A DNA stretch of 8,100 nt from Trueperaceae bacterium (GCA_007122815.1 SKSV01000195.1:1-8100), one strand, 5' to 3'. Counted from the first letter of the stretch, positions 1-7,649 are shown. Numbers and translations: made by a program. Notes: generated by a model from the sequence alone, not told the origin.

Positions 1-1038
1 GCCTCGCTCGCACGCGCCGGCGAGCTACCGCGCGCGGGACCCGGCCTGCGCGGCGCCTACCCCGTCGGGCCCGCGCTCACGGGCGGCATGCGCCTGCGCT
101 GGCAGCGTCAGCTCGACGAAGGCCCGCAATGGCCTTCAGGGCTGGGGGCGGCGGCAGGGTGGATCGCGGTGGGGCAACGCTCCGACCAGCTGGCGCTGCT
201 GCATCCGGCCGACGGGAGCGTCAGCGGCCGCTTCGCGCTCTCCGACGAGGTCGCCACTCCTCCCCTCTTCACCCGCAACCAGCTGGTGGTGGCCAGCCGC
301 GACGGCGTCGTGCGCGCTCTCGCCTGGCCTCAGGGTGAGAGTGCCTGGACGCGAGACGACGTCGACGCCACCGGTCTCGCCAGCTACGGCAGCGACCTGA
401 TCGTCACCTGTCGCGACGGCCGCCTCGAACGCTGGGGAGAGCGCGGCACGACCCGCTGGAGCTTCGAGGCCGGCTCGGCGCTGGTGAGCGCCGCCTGCTT
501 GCACCGCGCTCACGCCTTCGTGTTCGACGAGGAGGGCTGGCTCCACGCCGTGGACGTCGAGAGCGGAACCCGGCGCTTCAAGGTCGACGTGGGAACGAGC
601 GTCGCCTCCCCCGTAGCGGTCGGAGGGATCGTGCTCCTCTCGACTCGCGCCGGTGAGCTCCACGCCTTCGACGTGGAGAGCCACGAGGTGCGCTGGACCT
701 ACGACCTCGAGGGAGCGCTGTGGGCGCCACCTGCGGTGGCGGGTCCGCACGTGTTCGTGGCGTCTTGGGGCGAGCGCCTCCACGCCCTGGCGCTGCGCAG
801 TGGCGATGACGTATGGGAGCGACCGCTGGGCTCTCCCGTGACGGCCGCACCGGTGGTGGCCGCAGGGGTCGTCTACGTCGCCACCGAAGCGGGCGAGCTG
901 CTCGCCTTCGACGCTGCGGGAGGACGCGAGCTGGGGCGCCATCAGGTCACGCACGCCCCCATCCAAGCGAGCCCGCTACCTCTGGGTGACGCCCTGGTGG
1001 TGGCCGCCATCGACGGCACCGTGCACTGCCTGGACTGA
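1..1038 (+). CDS. PQQ-like beta-propeller repeat protein, 5' end outside window
   Basis: Seen: the frame is open from base 1 to the TGA at 1036-1038. The first ATG is at 88, but the 29 codons before it have the same GC-rich third positions and encode a stretch ending GAYPVGPALTGG before LRWQRQL. This resembles the lead-in before the first Trp-containing strand in PQQ-like propellers, so I treat the gene as 5'-partial. Counting from the Met at 88, repeats of the form 'VYVAT..GELLAFDAAGGRE' occur at about residues 25-49, 66-88, 104-126, 143-166, 181-205, 222-245 and 261-284. A last half-repeat ends VHCLD at 316. The N-terminal LRWQRQL strand could complete that last blade, giving eight blades with ring closure. 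Family knowledge: such propellers occur as BamB-like scaffolds, secreted proteins or sensor domains fused to Ser/Thr kinases. No PQQ-dehydrogenase active-site region is recognisable, so enzymatic activity is not supported. Any signal peptide or upstream domain lies outside the window. The specific role is unknown. Confidence 0.82.
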   Translation, partial: ASLARAGELPRAGPGLRGAYPVGPALTGGMRLRWQRQLDEGPQWPSGLGAAAGWIAVGQRSDQLALLHPADGSVSGRFALSDEVATPPLFTRNQLVVASRDGVVRALAWPQGESAWTRDDVDATGLASYGSDLIVTCRDGRLERWGERGTTRWSFEAGSALVSAACLHRAHAFVFDEEGWLHAVDVESGTRRFKVDVGTSVASPVAVGGIVLLSTRAGELHAFDVESHEVRWTYDLEGALWAPPAVAGPHVFVASWGERLHALALRSGDDVWERPLGSPVTAAPVVAAGVVYVATEAGELLAFDAAGGRELGRHQVTHAPIQASPLPLGDALVVAAIDGTVHCLD

Positions 1039-1072
1039 CCCGCCCTCGGGCGCGGTTACGCGCGCGAGCGGG
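1039..1072. terminator. GC-rich hairpin between convergent genes, candidate bidirectional terminator
   Basis: The 41-bp gap between the propeller stop codon and the gltB stop codon is largely one inverted repeat. Bases 1045-1054 pair with 1059-1068 (ten positions with one G-G mismatch) around a GTTA loop. CCCG at 1039-1042 pairs with CGGG at 1069-1072 after a two-base CC bulge. A smaller alternative hairpin (CGAGC/GCTCG, 1065-1076) overlaps it. No T-run follows on either strand, so a canonical intrinsic terminator is not shown. In high-GC genomes, U-less hairpins between convergent genes often mark 3' ends, and this position makes that the most likely job. Confidence 0.5.
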
Positions 1073-1079
1073 CTCGTCC

Positions 1080-4000
1080 CTAATCGGAGATCGCGGTCGC
1101 GGCGCGCACTGCCTCCGCCTCTCGCAAGCGCAACAGCGCCGCGTCGGCGACGAGCGCTGCGCTCGTCTCCTGGGCTCCGGCGTCCTCGCCGGCCGGCCGC
1201 GGTGCGACCATCCAAGTGCGCGCCAGCGTTCGCGTCCAGGCGTCCAGCAACCGCCTCGCGTGCGCCGAGCCGGTGTGAGCCACGTGCCGCTCGAGGAGGG
1301 CCCTCAAGAGCGCCGCCTCTGGCGCCCGGGCGGCGTCGGCCTGCGCCAGCGGGTGCAGCTGCACCATGGTCGGGTTGAGCCGGCCAGGGAGTCGCTCCGA
1401 GGGGTCCCAGACGTACGCCAAGCCACCGGACATGCCCGCCCCGAAGTTCCGGCCAGTAGCCCCGAGCACCACCACGACACCACCGGTCATGTACTCGCAA
1501 CCGTGGTCACCGCAACCCTCCACCACCGCGAGCGCGCCCGAGTTGCGCACCCCGAGGCGCTCACCGGCGATCCCCGCGGCGTAGAGGGCTCCCCCGGTGG
1601 CACCGTACAGGACCGTGTTACCTACGATCACGCTGCGTTCACTGACGGGGCTGCGCGTGGCGGGAGGCATGAGCACCAGCTCGCCACCGGACATGCTCTT
1701 CCCGACGTAGTCCTGAGCCTCGCCGACCAGCGTGAAACGCATGCCGTTCACGGCGAAGGCACCGAAGCTCTGCCCCGCAGCGCCCCTGAAGCGGTAGCGC
1801 ACGGTCCCCGCCGGCAGACCGGCGTCGCCGTAGCGCCGCGCGATCTCCCCCGCCAGCCGCGCCCCCAGCGAGCGGTCACGGTTGCCGATGGCGTAACCCC
1901 GCTCGACGCGCTCTTCGCGCTCGAGCGCGGACGCTGCGTCACGCACCAGCTGCTCGTCGAGCGGCTCACGTTCCGGGCGTGGGTTGCGCGGCTGCAACCG
2001 TCGCCGCGGCCTCACGCCGCCCGGATCGACGTCACGCAAGAGCACCCCGAGATCGAGCCGAGCGCTCTTCGGGAGCACGACGTCGCGCGCTTCGAGGAGG
2101 TCCACCCGACCCACGAGCTCGTCGATGCCCCGCGCCCCCAGGCGCGCCAGCAGCATGCGCACGTGCTGGGCGACGTAAGTCATGAAGCGCATCACGTGCT
2201 CGGGCTCACCGGAGTACTTGGCACGCAGGTCGTCGCGTTGCGTCGCGATCCCGACCGGGCAGGTGTTCAGGTGGCACTGCCGGATCAGCGCGCAGCCGGT
2301 CGCCACCAGCGCAGCGGTGCCGAAGCCGTACGCTTCGGCTCCGAGCAGCGCCGCGATCACCACGTCGCGTCCCGTCTTCAGGCCACCGTCGACGCGCAGC
2401 AGCACCCGCTCGCGCAGGCCGTTATCCACCAGCACCTGCTGCGTCTCCGCGAGCCCGAGCTCCCAGGGCACGCCGGCGTGTTTCATGCTCGAGAGCGGTG
2501 AGGCGCCGGTCCCGCCATCGTGCCCGGAGATCTGGATCACGTCCGCGTAACCCTTCGCCACCCCCGCCGCGATCGTCCCGACCCCCGAGGTGGCCACCAG
2601 CTTGACGCCCACCCGCGCTTGCGGGTTCACGCGCTTGAGGTCGTAGATGAGCTGCGCGAGGTCCTCTATCGAGTAGATGTCGTGGTGCGGTGGAGGTGAG
2701 ATCAGGGTGACGCCCGGCACGCTGCGGCGGATGCGAGCGATCTCGCCGTCGACCTTGTGTCCTGGGATCTGCCCGCCCTCACCGGGCTTGGAGCCCTGCG
2801 CCATCTTGATCTCGATCTCGCGCGCCGACATCAGGTAGGCCGCCGTCACCCCGAAGCGACCCGAGGCGACCTGCTTGATGGCGCTGTTGGCGTCGTCACC
2901 GGCGCGCGGGTACCAGCCTCCACGCCCGAGCTCGGGCATGTCGCGCTCATAGGGCGCGAAGCGGATCTCGTCCTCGCCTCCCTCACCCGAGTTCGACAGC
3001 CCCCCAAGTCGGTTCATCGCCACGGCCAGCGTCTCGTGCGTCTCGCGCGAGACCGCCCCGTGGCTCATCGCCTGCGTGGAGAAGCGGCTGACGATGTCGC
3101 TGACGTCCTCGACCTCCTCCAGCGGCACCTCGGGGCCGAGCGGCGTGGGCTGGACCAGATCGCGCAGCGCGGTAGGGGGGCGCTCGTCCGCCTGCTTGGC
3201 GTACTGCTCGAAGGCCTCGTCGTCGGCCGTGCGCACGGCCTTGTGCAGCGCCTTGAACACCAGCGGGTTGAGGGCGTGGTACTCGCCCGCCTTGCGGTAG
3301 CGGTAGATGCCGCGGTCGCGCAGCCGCTCGTCCTCGCCGAAAGCCTCGGCATGCATCCGCAGAACGTCGCTGGCGATGGCGTTCAGGCCGACTCCCCCGA
3401 GGAGAGAGGTGGTCCCGCCGAAGTAGCGGGCGATGACCGACTCGTCGATGCCGATGGCCTCGAAGACCTGAGCGCCGCGGTACGAGGAGATCGTGGAGAT
3501 GCCCATCTTCGACATCACCTTCAGGACGCCCTTCTCGAGGGCACGCTGGTAGTTGCGAGCGGCGAGGCTCTCGTCGAAACCCTCCGGCGCGCGCTTAGCC
3601 TGGCGCGGCACGTCGCGCGCGGTGGCGAAGGCGAGGTAGGGGTGCACCAGGGCGACGCCGTAACCCACGAGGCAGGCCACGTGGTGATCCTCGCGCACTT
3701 CGCCGGTGTCGCAGACCAGCGCGGTCCGGGTCCTCAGGCCCGCCCGCAGCAGGCGCTGGTGTACCGCCGAGGAGGCGAGCAGCATGGGGATGGGAGCGTG
3801 GTCGGCACCGGCAGCGCGGTCCGAGAGGACGATCACGCCGTGCCCCGCGTGCACGGCCGAGACCGCCCTGTCGCAGAGGTCGTCGAGCGCCCTCTCCATC
3901 CCCTCGGGTCCCTCGGTGACCGGGAAGACGCCGTCGAGGGTGATCGGCCTGAACTCGCTCTGCTCGAGTAGCCAGCCGAAGCGCGCCTCGTCGATCACCG

Positions 4001-5684
4001 GCGAGTCGAAGCGCAGGACCCGCGCCGAACCCGGCAGCTCCTCCAACAGCGGGCCGCGCGGTCCGATCACGGTCTGGAGCGACATCACCAGGCGCTCGCG
4101 CAAGGGGTCGATCGGCGGGTTGGTGACCTGCGCGAAGCGCTGCTTGAAGTAGCGGTAGAGCGATTGCGGTTGCTCCGAGAGCACGGCCAGGGGAGTGTCG
4201 TCGCCCATCGAGCCGACCGGGATCTCGGCTTCGAAGACCATCGGTTCGAACACGCGGTCGTAGTCCTCGCTGGAGTACCCGAAGAGAGACTGCGTGCGCG
4301 TGAGCGCTCCCGGCTCCCAGCCTCGCGCCACGACGTCGTCAGGGGCCAGTTCCGGCGCCTCGGTCAGGTAGTCCCCGATCCAAGCGCCGTACGGGCGACG
4401 GGTGGCGAGGTCTCGCTTCACCGCCTCGTTCTTGAGCACCCGGCCGGTGGCGGTGTCGACGACCAGCATCGAGCCTGGGCCCAGGCGCCCCTTCTCCACC
4501 ACGCGCTCGTCGACGTTCAGCATGCCCGCCTCGGAGCCCACGATGACCAGCCCGCGCTCGGTGATCCAGTAGCGTTGCGGCCTCAGGCCGTTGCGGTCGA
4601 GCCCAGCGATGGCGAAGCGCCCGTCCGAGAGCGCGAGCGCCGCCGGCCCGTCCCAGGGCTCCATCAGCGACGCGTGGTAGTCGTAGAAGGCGCGCAGGTC
4701 GGGGTCGCAGTCGGCGCGCGCCTCGTACGCCTCGGGCACCAGCATCGCCAAGGCGTGCATCGGGTCGCGGCCAGCCATGGCGAGGAGCTCGAAGGCGTTG
4801 TCGAGCGCCGCCGAGTCCGAACCGCCTGGCTCGACCACGGGCAGCAGGTCCTGCACGTTCTCGCCGAAGATCGAGCTCTCCAGCACCGGTTCGCGCGAGC
4901 GCATGAAGTTCACGTTGCCCTGGAGGGTGTTGATCTCGCCGTTGTGGGCGAGGAAGCGGAAGGGCTGCGCCAGCGACCAGCGCGGCATCGTGTTGGTGCT
5001 GTAACGCTGGTGGAAGACCGCGAGCTGGGTGCGGTAGTCGGGGTCGGCGAGGTCGCGGTAGAAGACCGGCAGCTGGTCGGCCACGAGCAGGCCCTTGTAG
5101 ACGACGGTGCGGCTCGAGAACGAGGGGACGTAGGCCCGGCCCAGACCGAGTTCGCGCAGGCGGACCTCGATGCGCTTCCGGGTCAGGTACAGGAGCCTCT
5201 CGAAAGCGAGGTCGTCGAGGCCTGGCGGCCGCGCCAGGATCACCTGGCGGATGATGGGTCTGCGGGCGAGCGCGTGATCGCCGAGGGCGCCATCGTCGAT
5301 GGGCGGGTCGCGCCACATCAGGCGCCTCAGCGGACTCACCTCTAGCTCGCGGTCGACGGCGTCGTAGATGCGTTCGAAGGGCGTGTCGTTGGCCACGAAG
5401 AAGACCCCGACCGCCAGGTCGTCGTCTGACTCCACGGCGATGCCCAGCGCGTCGAGCTCACGCCGCAGCAGCGCGTAGGGTAGCTGCGTCAGCACCCCGG
5501 CACCGTCGCCGGTGCGCCCGTCAGCGGAGACGGCGCCACGATGGGCCAGCTCGCGCAGGGCGCGCAGGGCGTGGTCTAGCACGGAGCGGCTGGCGCCGCC
5601 CTGACAGCTGGCTATGAAGCCGACACCGCAAGCGTCACGCTCGGCGGGCCAAGCCAGCTGGCTGAAATCTGAGAACTGGCGCAT
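1080..5684 (-). CDS. gltB: Glutamate synthase (GOGAT) large subunit
   Basis: Cytoplasmic enzyme converting glutamine and 2-oxoglutarate to two glutamates, the second step of GS-GOGAT ammonia assimilation. Its 1534 residues match the roughly 1500-residue family. The order is complete. An 18-residue propeptide precedes the catalytic Cys19 (CGVGF), which becomes the N-terminal nucleophile of the type 2 amidotransferase domain (about 19-430; QRYSTNT at 227-233, HNGEINT at 247-253). A central domain (about 470-750) follows, then the FMN/2-oxoglutarate domain (about 790-1190; ISPPPHHDIYSIEDLAQL, GHDGGTGASP at 1054-1063, DGGLKTG). The 3Fe-4S ligands are C1131, C1137 and C1142. A GXGXG beta-helix (about 1265-1490; GNTVLYGATGG) ends the protein. 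Start choice: ATG at 5684 has GGAAGGGA six bases upstream and places Cys19 correctly. Residues 906-933, between GEGGED and SAIKQ, are longer than I recall in NADPH-type subunits and somewhat shorter than the cyanobacterial ferredoxin loop. No gltD adjoins on either side, so the electron donor is unresolved. The gene ends TAG and is convergent with the propeller gene. Confidence 0.97.
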   Translation of the reverse strand: MRQFSDFSQLAWPAERDACGVGFIASCQGGASRSVLDHALRALRELAHRGAVSADGRTGDGAGVLTQLPYALLRRELDALGIAVESDDDLAVGVFFVANDTPFERIYDAVDRELEVSPLRRLMWRDPPIDDGALGDHALARRPIIRQVILARPPGLDDLAFERLLYLTRKRIEVRLRELGLGRAYVPSFSSRTVVYKGLLVADQLPVFYRDLADPDYRTQLAVFHQRYSTNTMPRWSLAQPFRFLAHNGEINTLQGNVNFMRSREPVLESSIFGENVQDLLPVVEPGGSDSAALDNAFELLAMAGRDPMHALAMLVPEAYEARADCDPDLRAFYDYHASLMEPWDGPAALALSDGRFAIAGLDRNGLRPQRYWITERGLVIVGSEAGMLNVDERVVEKGRLGPGSMLVVDTATGRVLKNEAVKRDLATRRPYGAWIGDYLTEAPELAPDDVVARGWEPGALTRTQSLFGYSSEDYDRVFEPMVFEAEIPVGSMGDDTPLAVLSEQPQSLYRYFKQRFAQVTNPPIDPLRERLVMSLQTVIGPRGPLLEELPGSARVLRFDSPVIDEARFGWLLEQSEFRPITLDGVFPVTEGPEGMERALDDLCDRAVSAVHAGHGVIVLSDRAAGADHAPIPMLLASSAVHQRLLRAGLRTRTALVCDTGEVREDHHVACLVGYGVALVHPYLAFATARDVPRQAKRAPEGFDESLAARNYQRALEKGVLKVMSKMGISTISSYRGAQVFEAIGIDESVIARYFGGTTSLLGGVGLNAIASDVLRMHAEAFGEDERLRDRGIYRYRKAGEYHALNPLVFKALHKAVRTADDEAFEQYAKQADERPPTALRDLVQPTPLGPEVPLEEVEDVSDIVSRFSTQAMSHGAVSRETHETLAVAMNRLGGLSNSGEGGEDEIRFAPYERDMPELGRGGWYPRAGDDANSAIKQVASGRFGVTAAYLMSAREIEIKMAQGSKPGEGGQIPGHKVDGEIARIRRSVPGVTLISPPPHHDIYSIEDLAQLIYDLKRVNPQARVGVKLVATSGVGTIAAGVAKGYADVIQISGHDGGTGASPLSSMKHAGVPWELGLAETQQVLVDNGLRERVLLRVDGGLKTGRDVVIAALLGAEAYGFGTAALVATGCALIRQCHLNTCPVGIATQRDDLRAKYSGEPEHVMRFMTYVAQHVRMLLARLGARGIDELVGRVDLLEARDVVLPKSARLDLGVLLRDVDPGGVRPRRRLQPRNPRPEREPLDEQLVRDAASALEREERVERGYAIGNRDRSLGARLAGEIARRYGDAGLPAGTVRYRFRGAAGQSFGAFAVNGMRFTLVGEAQDYVGKSMSGGELVLMPPATRSPVSERSVIVGNTVLYGATGGALYAAGIAGERLGVRNSGALAVVEGCGDHGCEYMTGGVVVVLGATGRNFGAGMSGGLAYVWDPSERLPGRLNPTMVQLHPLAQADAARAPEAALLRALLERHVAHTGSAHARRLLDAWTRTLARTWMVAPRPAGEDAGAQETSAALVADAALLRLREAEAVRAATAISD

Positions 5685-5690
5685 CTGCGC

Positions 5691-5698
5691 TCCCTTCC
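5691..5698 (-). promoter_or_regulatory. Shine-Dalgarno of gltB
   Basis: On the minus strand GGAAGGGA lies six bases before the ATG at 5684-5682. It is the strongest ribosome-binding sequence in the intergenic region and decides the gltB start. Confidence 0.8.
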
Positions 5699-5795
5699 GC
5701 GACGTGCTGCTCGCGAGGGTCGAAGGCTACGGCGCGGCCTCCCGGGCAGCGCGCATGGCGCCGTTCGGGACTCTCGGGCGAGCTGCTTTCACGGG

Positions 5796-5822
5796 CGGCC
5801 GCCGGGGGGCGGCTGGCGGCCG
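5796..5822 (-). repeat. 8-bp inverted repeat hairpin at the start of the gltB leader
   Basis: On the minus strand CGGCCGCC (5822-5815) and GGCGGCCG (5803-5796) form a perfect 8-bp GC-only stem around an 11-base C-rich loop. If transcription starts about seven bases after the predicted -10, the hairpin sits at the very 5' end of the gltB mRNA, where it could stabilise the message. It could instead help end readthrough transcripts from leuA-cimA, but no U-run follows. Inverted repeats of this size are not rare in DNA this GC-rich, so function is uncertain. Confidence 0.35.
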
Positions 5823-5833
5823 TGGCGCCACGG
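5820..5833. promoter_or_regulatory. 14-bp perfect palindrome, candidate operator over gltB -10
   Basis: CCGTGGCGCCACGG reads identically on both strands. Its upstream half shares four bases with the predicted -10 hexamer (TACCGT on the minus strand), a place where a bound dimeric regulator would block RNA polymerase. The overlap with a promoter and the biology of gltB (nitrogen-regulated in many bacteria) make an operator plausible. I do not recognise it as a known regulator consensus. A perfect 14-mer palindrome somewhere in a gap this size is also not very improbable by chance. Confidence 0.35.
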
Positions 5834-5859
5834 TAGCAGCAGCCGCTCGCCGCGGTCAA
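5830..5859 (-). promoter_or_regulatory. Candidate sigma-70-type promoter for gltB
   Basis: On the minus strand TTGACC (5859-5854) matches five of six bases of the -35 consensus. It is followed after 18 bases by TACCGT (5835-5830), which keeps the T-A-n-n-n-T frame of a weak -10. The start of transcription would fall near 5823, giving a leader of roughly 140 bases before the gltB ATG. This is the best promoter-like pair I found in the 239-bp gap. It would let gltB be expressed separately from leuA-cimA. Confidence 0.4.
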
Positions 5860-5923
5860 CCTGGCGGAGCGCGGCGAGTACCCTCCTGGACGTCGCTTCC
5901 ACGCCTAGCCGGCGCCCCGCACC

Positions 5924-7633
5924 TCAGCTTCGTATGCGTATGGGCTCACCCGGCTGCGCATCGAAGGCGAAGGGCTGGCCCGGCACGACCCCGTCTGCGT
6001 GCAGCTTGGAGTCGATGGCGTCGAGCAGCGCCTGGTACGAGGCGTCGATGATGTTGGCGTGCGCGCCCACCGTGCCCCAGGTGCGCTGGCCGTCGGTGGT
6101 CTCGACGTGCACGCGCACCACGCTGGCCGTGCCGGTATCGGGGCCCGCCAGCACCCGCACCTTGTAGTCGGTGAGGCGCAGGGTAGCCATGCTCGGGTAG
6201 AAGCGCTCAAGCGCCTTGCGCAGCGCCCGGTCCAGGGCGTTGACGGGACCGTCGCCGTCGGCGGCGGTGTGCTCGAAGGCGTCACCGACCTGCAGCCGCA
6301 CGCTGGCCTCGCAGCGCGGTCCGTCGTCGCCGTCGCGCTTGTCGATCACCACCGTGTACCCGTGCAGGGTGAAGTACGGGCGGTGGTCTCCCCTGACCTT
6401 GCGCGCCACGAGATGGAACGAGGCGTCCGCGCCCTCGAAAGCGTAGCCGAGGTGCTCGAGCTCCTTCAGCCGCCCCACCAACGTACCCGCCTCGCTGGCG
6501 AGCGCGCCGTCACCCAGCTCGTCGGCCTTCGCCACCAGGTTCGCGCGGCCGCTGAGGTCGGAGAGCAGCACCCGCCGCACGTTGCCGACGGACTCCGGAG
6601 GCACGTGCTCGTACGTGTCGGGGCGCCGGTTGACGGCCGAGACGTGGATGCCTCCCTTGTGCGCGAACGCCCCCTCCCCGACGTAGGGAGAGCGCGGGTT
6701 GGGCGCCAGGTTGGCGCGCTCGTCGACGAAGCGAGCCAACGCCGTGGCCTCGTGGATCGGTTGCGGCTGCTCGGCACCCAACTTGAGCGCGAGGGTCGGC
6801 AGCAGGCTCAGGAGGTCGAGGTTGCCGCAGCGTTCGCCGTAACCTCCGATGGTCCCCTGCACGTGGCTGGCGCCCTCGTTCAGCGCCGCGAGGGCGTTCG
6901 CCGCCGCCAGCGCGGCGTCGTTGTGCGGGTGGATACCCAGCGGCACCGCGATGCCCGCCGCGGCGATGCGCTCGCGCGCGGCGCGCGTAGCTGCCGCCAC
7001 CTCGCTCGGGAGCCGGCCCCCGTTCGTGTCGCACAGCACCAGGCACTGTGCACCCGCCGATGCCGCGGCCTCGAGCGTCGCCAAGGCGTAGTCCTGGTCG
7101 TCGGCGTAGCCGTCGAAGTAGTGCTCGGCGTCGTAGACCACCTCCCGGCCCTGCTCGCGCAGGTACGCCACGGAGGATGCGATCATCGCCAGGTTCTCCT
7201 CCAGGCTGGCGCCGAGCGCCTCGCGCACGTGGAGCCTCCAGGACTTACCGAAGAGCGTGACGACGGGGGTGTGGGCCGCCAGCATCGCGGCGAGGTTCGC
7301 GTCGTCCTCCACCGGCACTGCCTTGCGGCGGGTGCTACCGAACGCTGCCAGGCGGGCGTGGTCCAACTCGACGTCGCGCATGCGCTCGAAGAAGCGCACG
7401 TCGCGCGGGTTGGAGCCAGGCCAGCCCCCCTCGATCATGTCGATCCGGAAGGCGTCGAGGCGGCGCGCTATGGCGACCTTGTCGTCGCTGGTGAAGCTCA
7501 CCCCGATGCCCTGGGTGCCGTCGCGCAAGGTGGTGTCGTAGACCTCGATGCGCCGTCCGAGCAGCGTGTCGCGGCCGACGAGCCCCGCGGCCTGCGGCCG
7601 CACCTGCCCGTTGGGCGACTCGCGTCCGGCCAT
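5924..7633 (-). CDS. cimA: (R)-citramalate synthase (CimA type)
   Basis: Condenses pyruvate with acetyl-CoA to citramalate, opening the threonine-independent route to 2-ketobutyrate and isoleucine. In this 569-residue protein the TIM-barrel HMGL-like domain spans about 29-300. VYDTTLRDG carries the catalytic Arg37 and metal ligand Asp38. GIHPHND has metal ligands His235 and His237, and GYGERCGN ends at Asn271. The C-terminal LeuA-type dimer/regulatory domain spans about 415-545 (GDGPVNALDRALRKAL). The combinations IEGGWPGSNPRDV, AFGSTRR, TLFGKSW and YDAEHYFDGY are typical of the CimA branch, not of isopropylmalate or homocitrate synthases. The adjacent true LeuA also argues for a separate specificity. 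The ATG at 7633 shares its A with the leuA TGA. AGGTGG ends ten bases upstream, inside leuA. This start leaves about 28 residues before the barrel, more than usual; a GTG at codon 11 is an alternative. Substrate specificity is inferred from family likeness only. Confidence 0.93.
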   Translation of the reverse strand: MAGRESPNGQVRPQAAGLVGRDTLLGRRIEVYDTTLRDGTQGIGVSFTSDDKVAIARRLDAFRIDMIEGGWPGSNPRDVRFFERMRDVELDHARLAAFGSTRRKAVPVEDDANLAAMLAAHTPVVTLFGKSWRLHVREALGASLEENLAMIASSVAYLREQGREVVYDAEHYFDGYADDQDYALATLEAAASAGAQCLVLCDTNGGRLPSEVAAATRAARERIAAAGIAVPLGIHPHNDAALAAANALAALNEGASHVQGTIGGYGERCGNLDLLSLLPTLALKLGAEQPQPIHEATALARFVDERANLAPNPRSPYVGEGAFAHKGGIHVSAVNRRPDTYEHVPPESVGNVRRVLLSDLSGRANLVAKADELGDGALASEAGTLVGRLKELEHLGYAFEGADASFHLVARKVRGDHRPYFTLHGYTVVIDKRDGDDGPRCEASVRLQVGDAFEHTAADGDGPVNALDRALRKALERFYPSMATLRLTDYKVRVLAGPDTGTASVVRVHVETTDGQRTWGTVGAHANIIDASYQALLDAIDSKLHADGVVPGQPFAFDAQPGEPIRIRS

Positions 7634-7649
7634 CAGGGGGTGGCCACCT
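7631..7649 (-). promoter_or_regulatory. leuA/cimA stop-start overlap (TGATG) with internal SD
   Basis: On the minus strand the leuA stop TGA (7635-7633) and the cimA ATG (7633-7631) share one base. AGGTGG (7649-7644) lies ten bases before the ATG, within the last leuA codons. This layout is typical of translational coupling by termination-reinitiation and indicates one leuA-cimA transcript. Confidence 0.75.

Noticed and set aside
1260..5345. Three long + strand open frames (1260-2501, 2757-3971, 4164-5345) opposite gltB
   Set aside because: All three lie in the same register as the gltB codons, so they are the same antisense artefact. Their His/Val/Arg-rich translations match nothing I recognise.
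5727..5756. Nine-codon upstream ORF (MRAAREAAP) in the gltB leader, minus strand
   Set aside because: ATG to TAG is intact, but there is no well-placed Shine-Dalgarno and no run of regulatory codons (such as Glu, Gln or branched-chain residues) to suggest attenuation. An ORF this short is expected by chance.
5635..5859. 74-codon minus-strand frame in the gltB leader, overlapping the gltB start
   Set aside because: It begins with TTG inside the predicted -35 hexamer, has no ribosome-binding site and runs into gltB in another frame. Its composition looks non-coding.
5685..5923. T-box, known riboswitch or rho-independent terminator after cimA
   Set aside because: I looked for a specifier-loop/T-box sequence, known riboswitch cores and a stem followed by a T-run on the minus strand, and found none. 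Only the GC hairpin and the palindrome are present.
5614..6051. 145-codon + strand frame spanning the gltB-cimA gap
   Set aside because: It overlaps the ends of two certain genes, is rich in Arg/Ala/Gly as expected for chance GC-rich frames, and lacks recognisable motifs.
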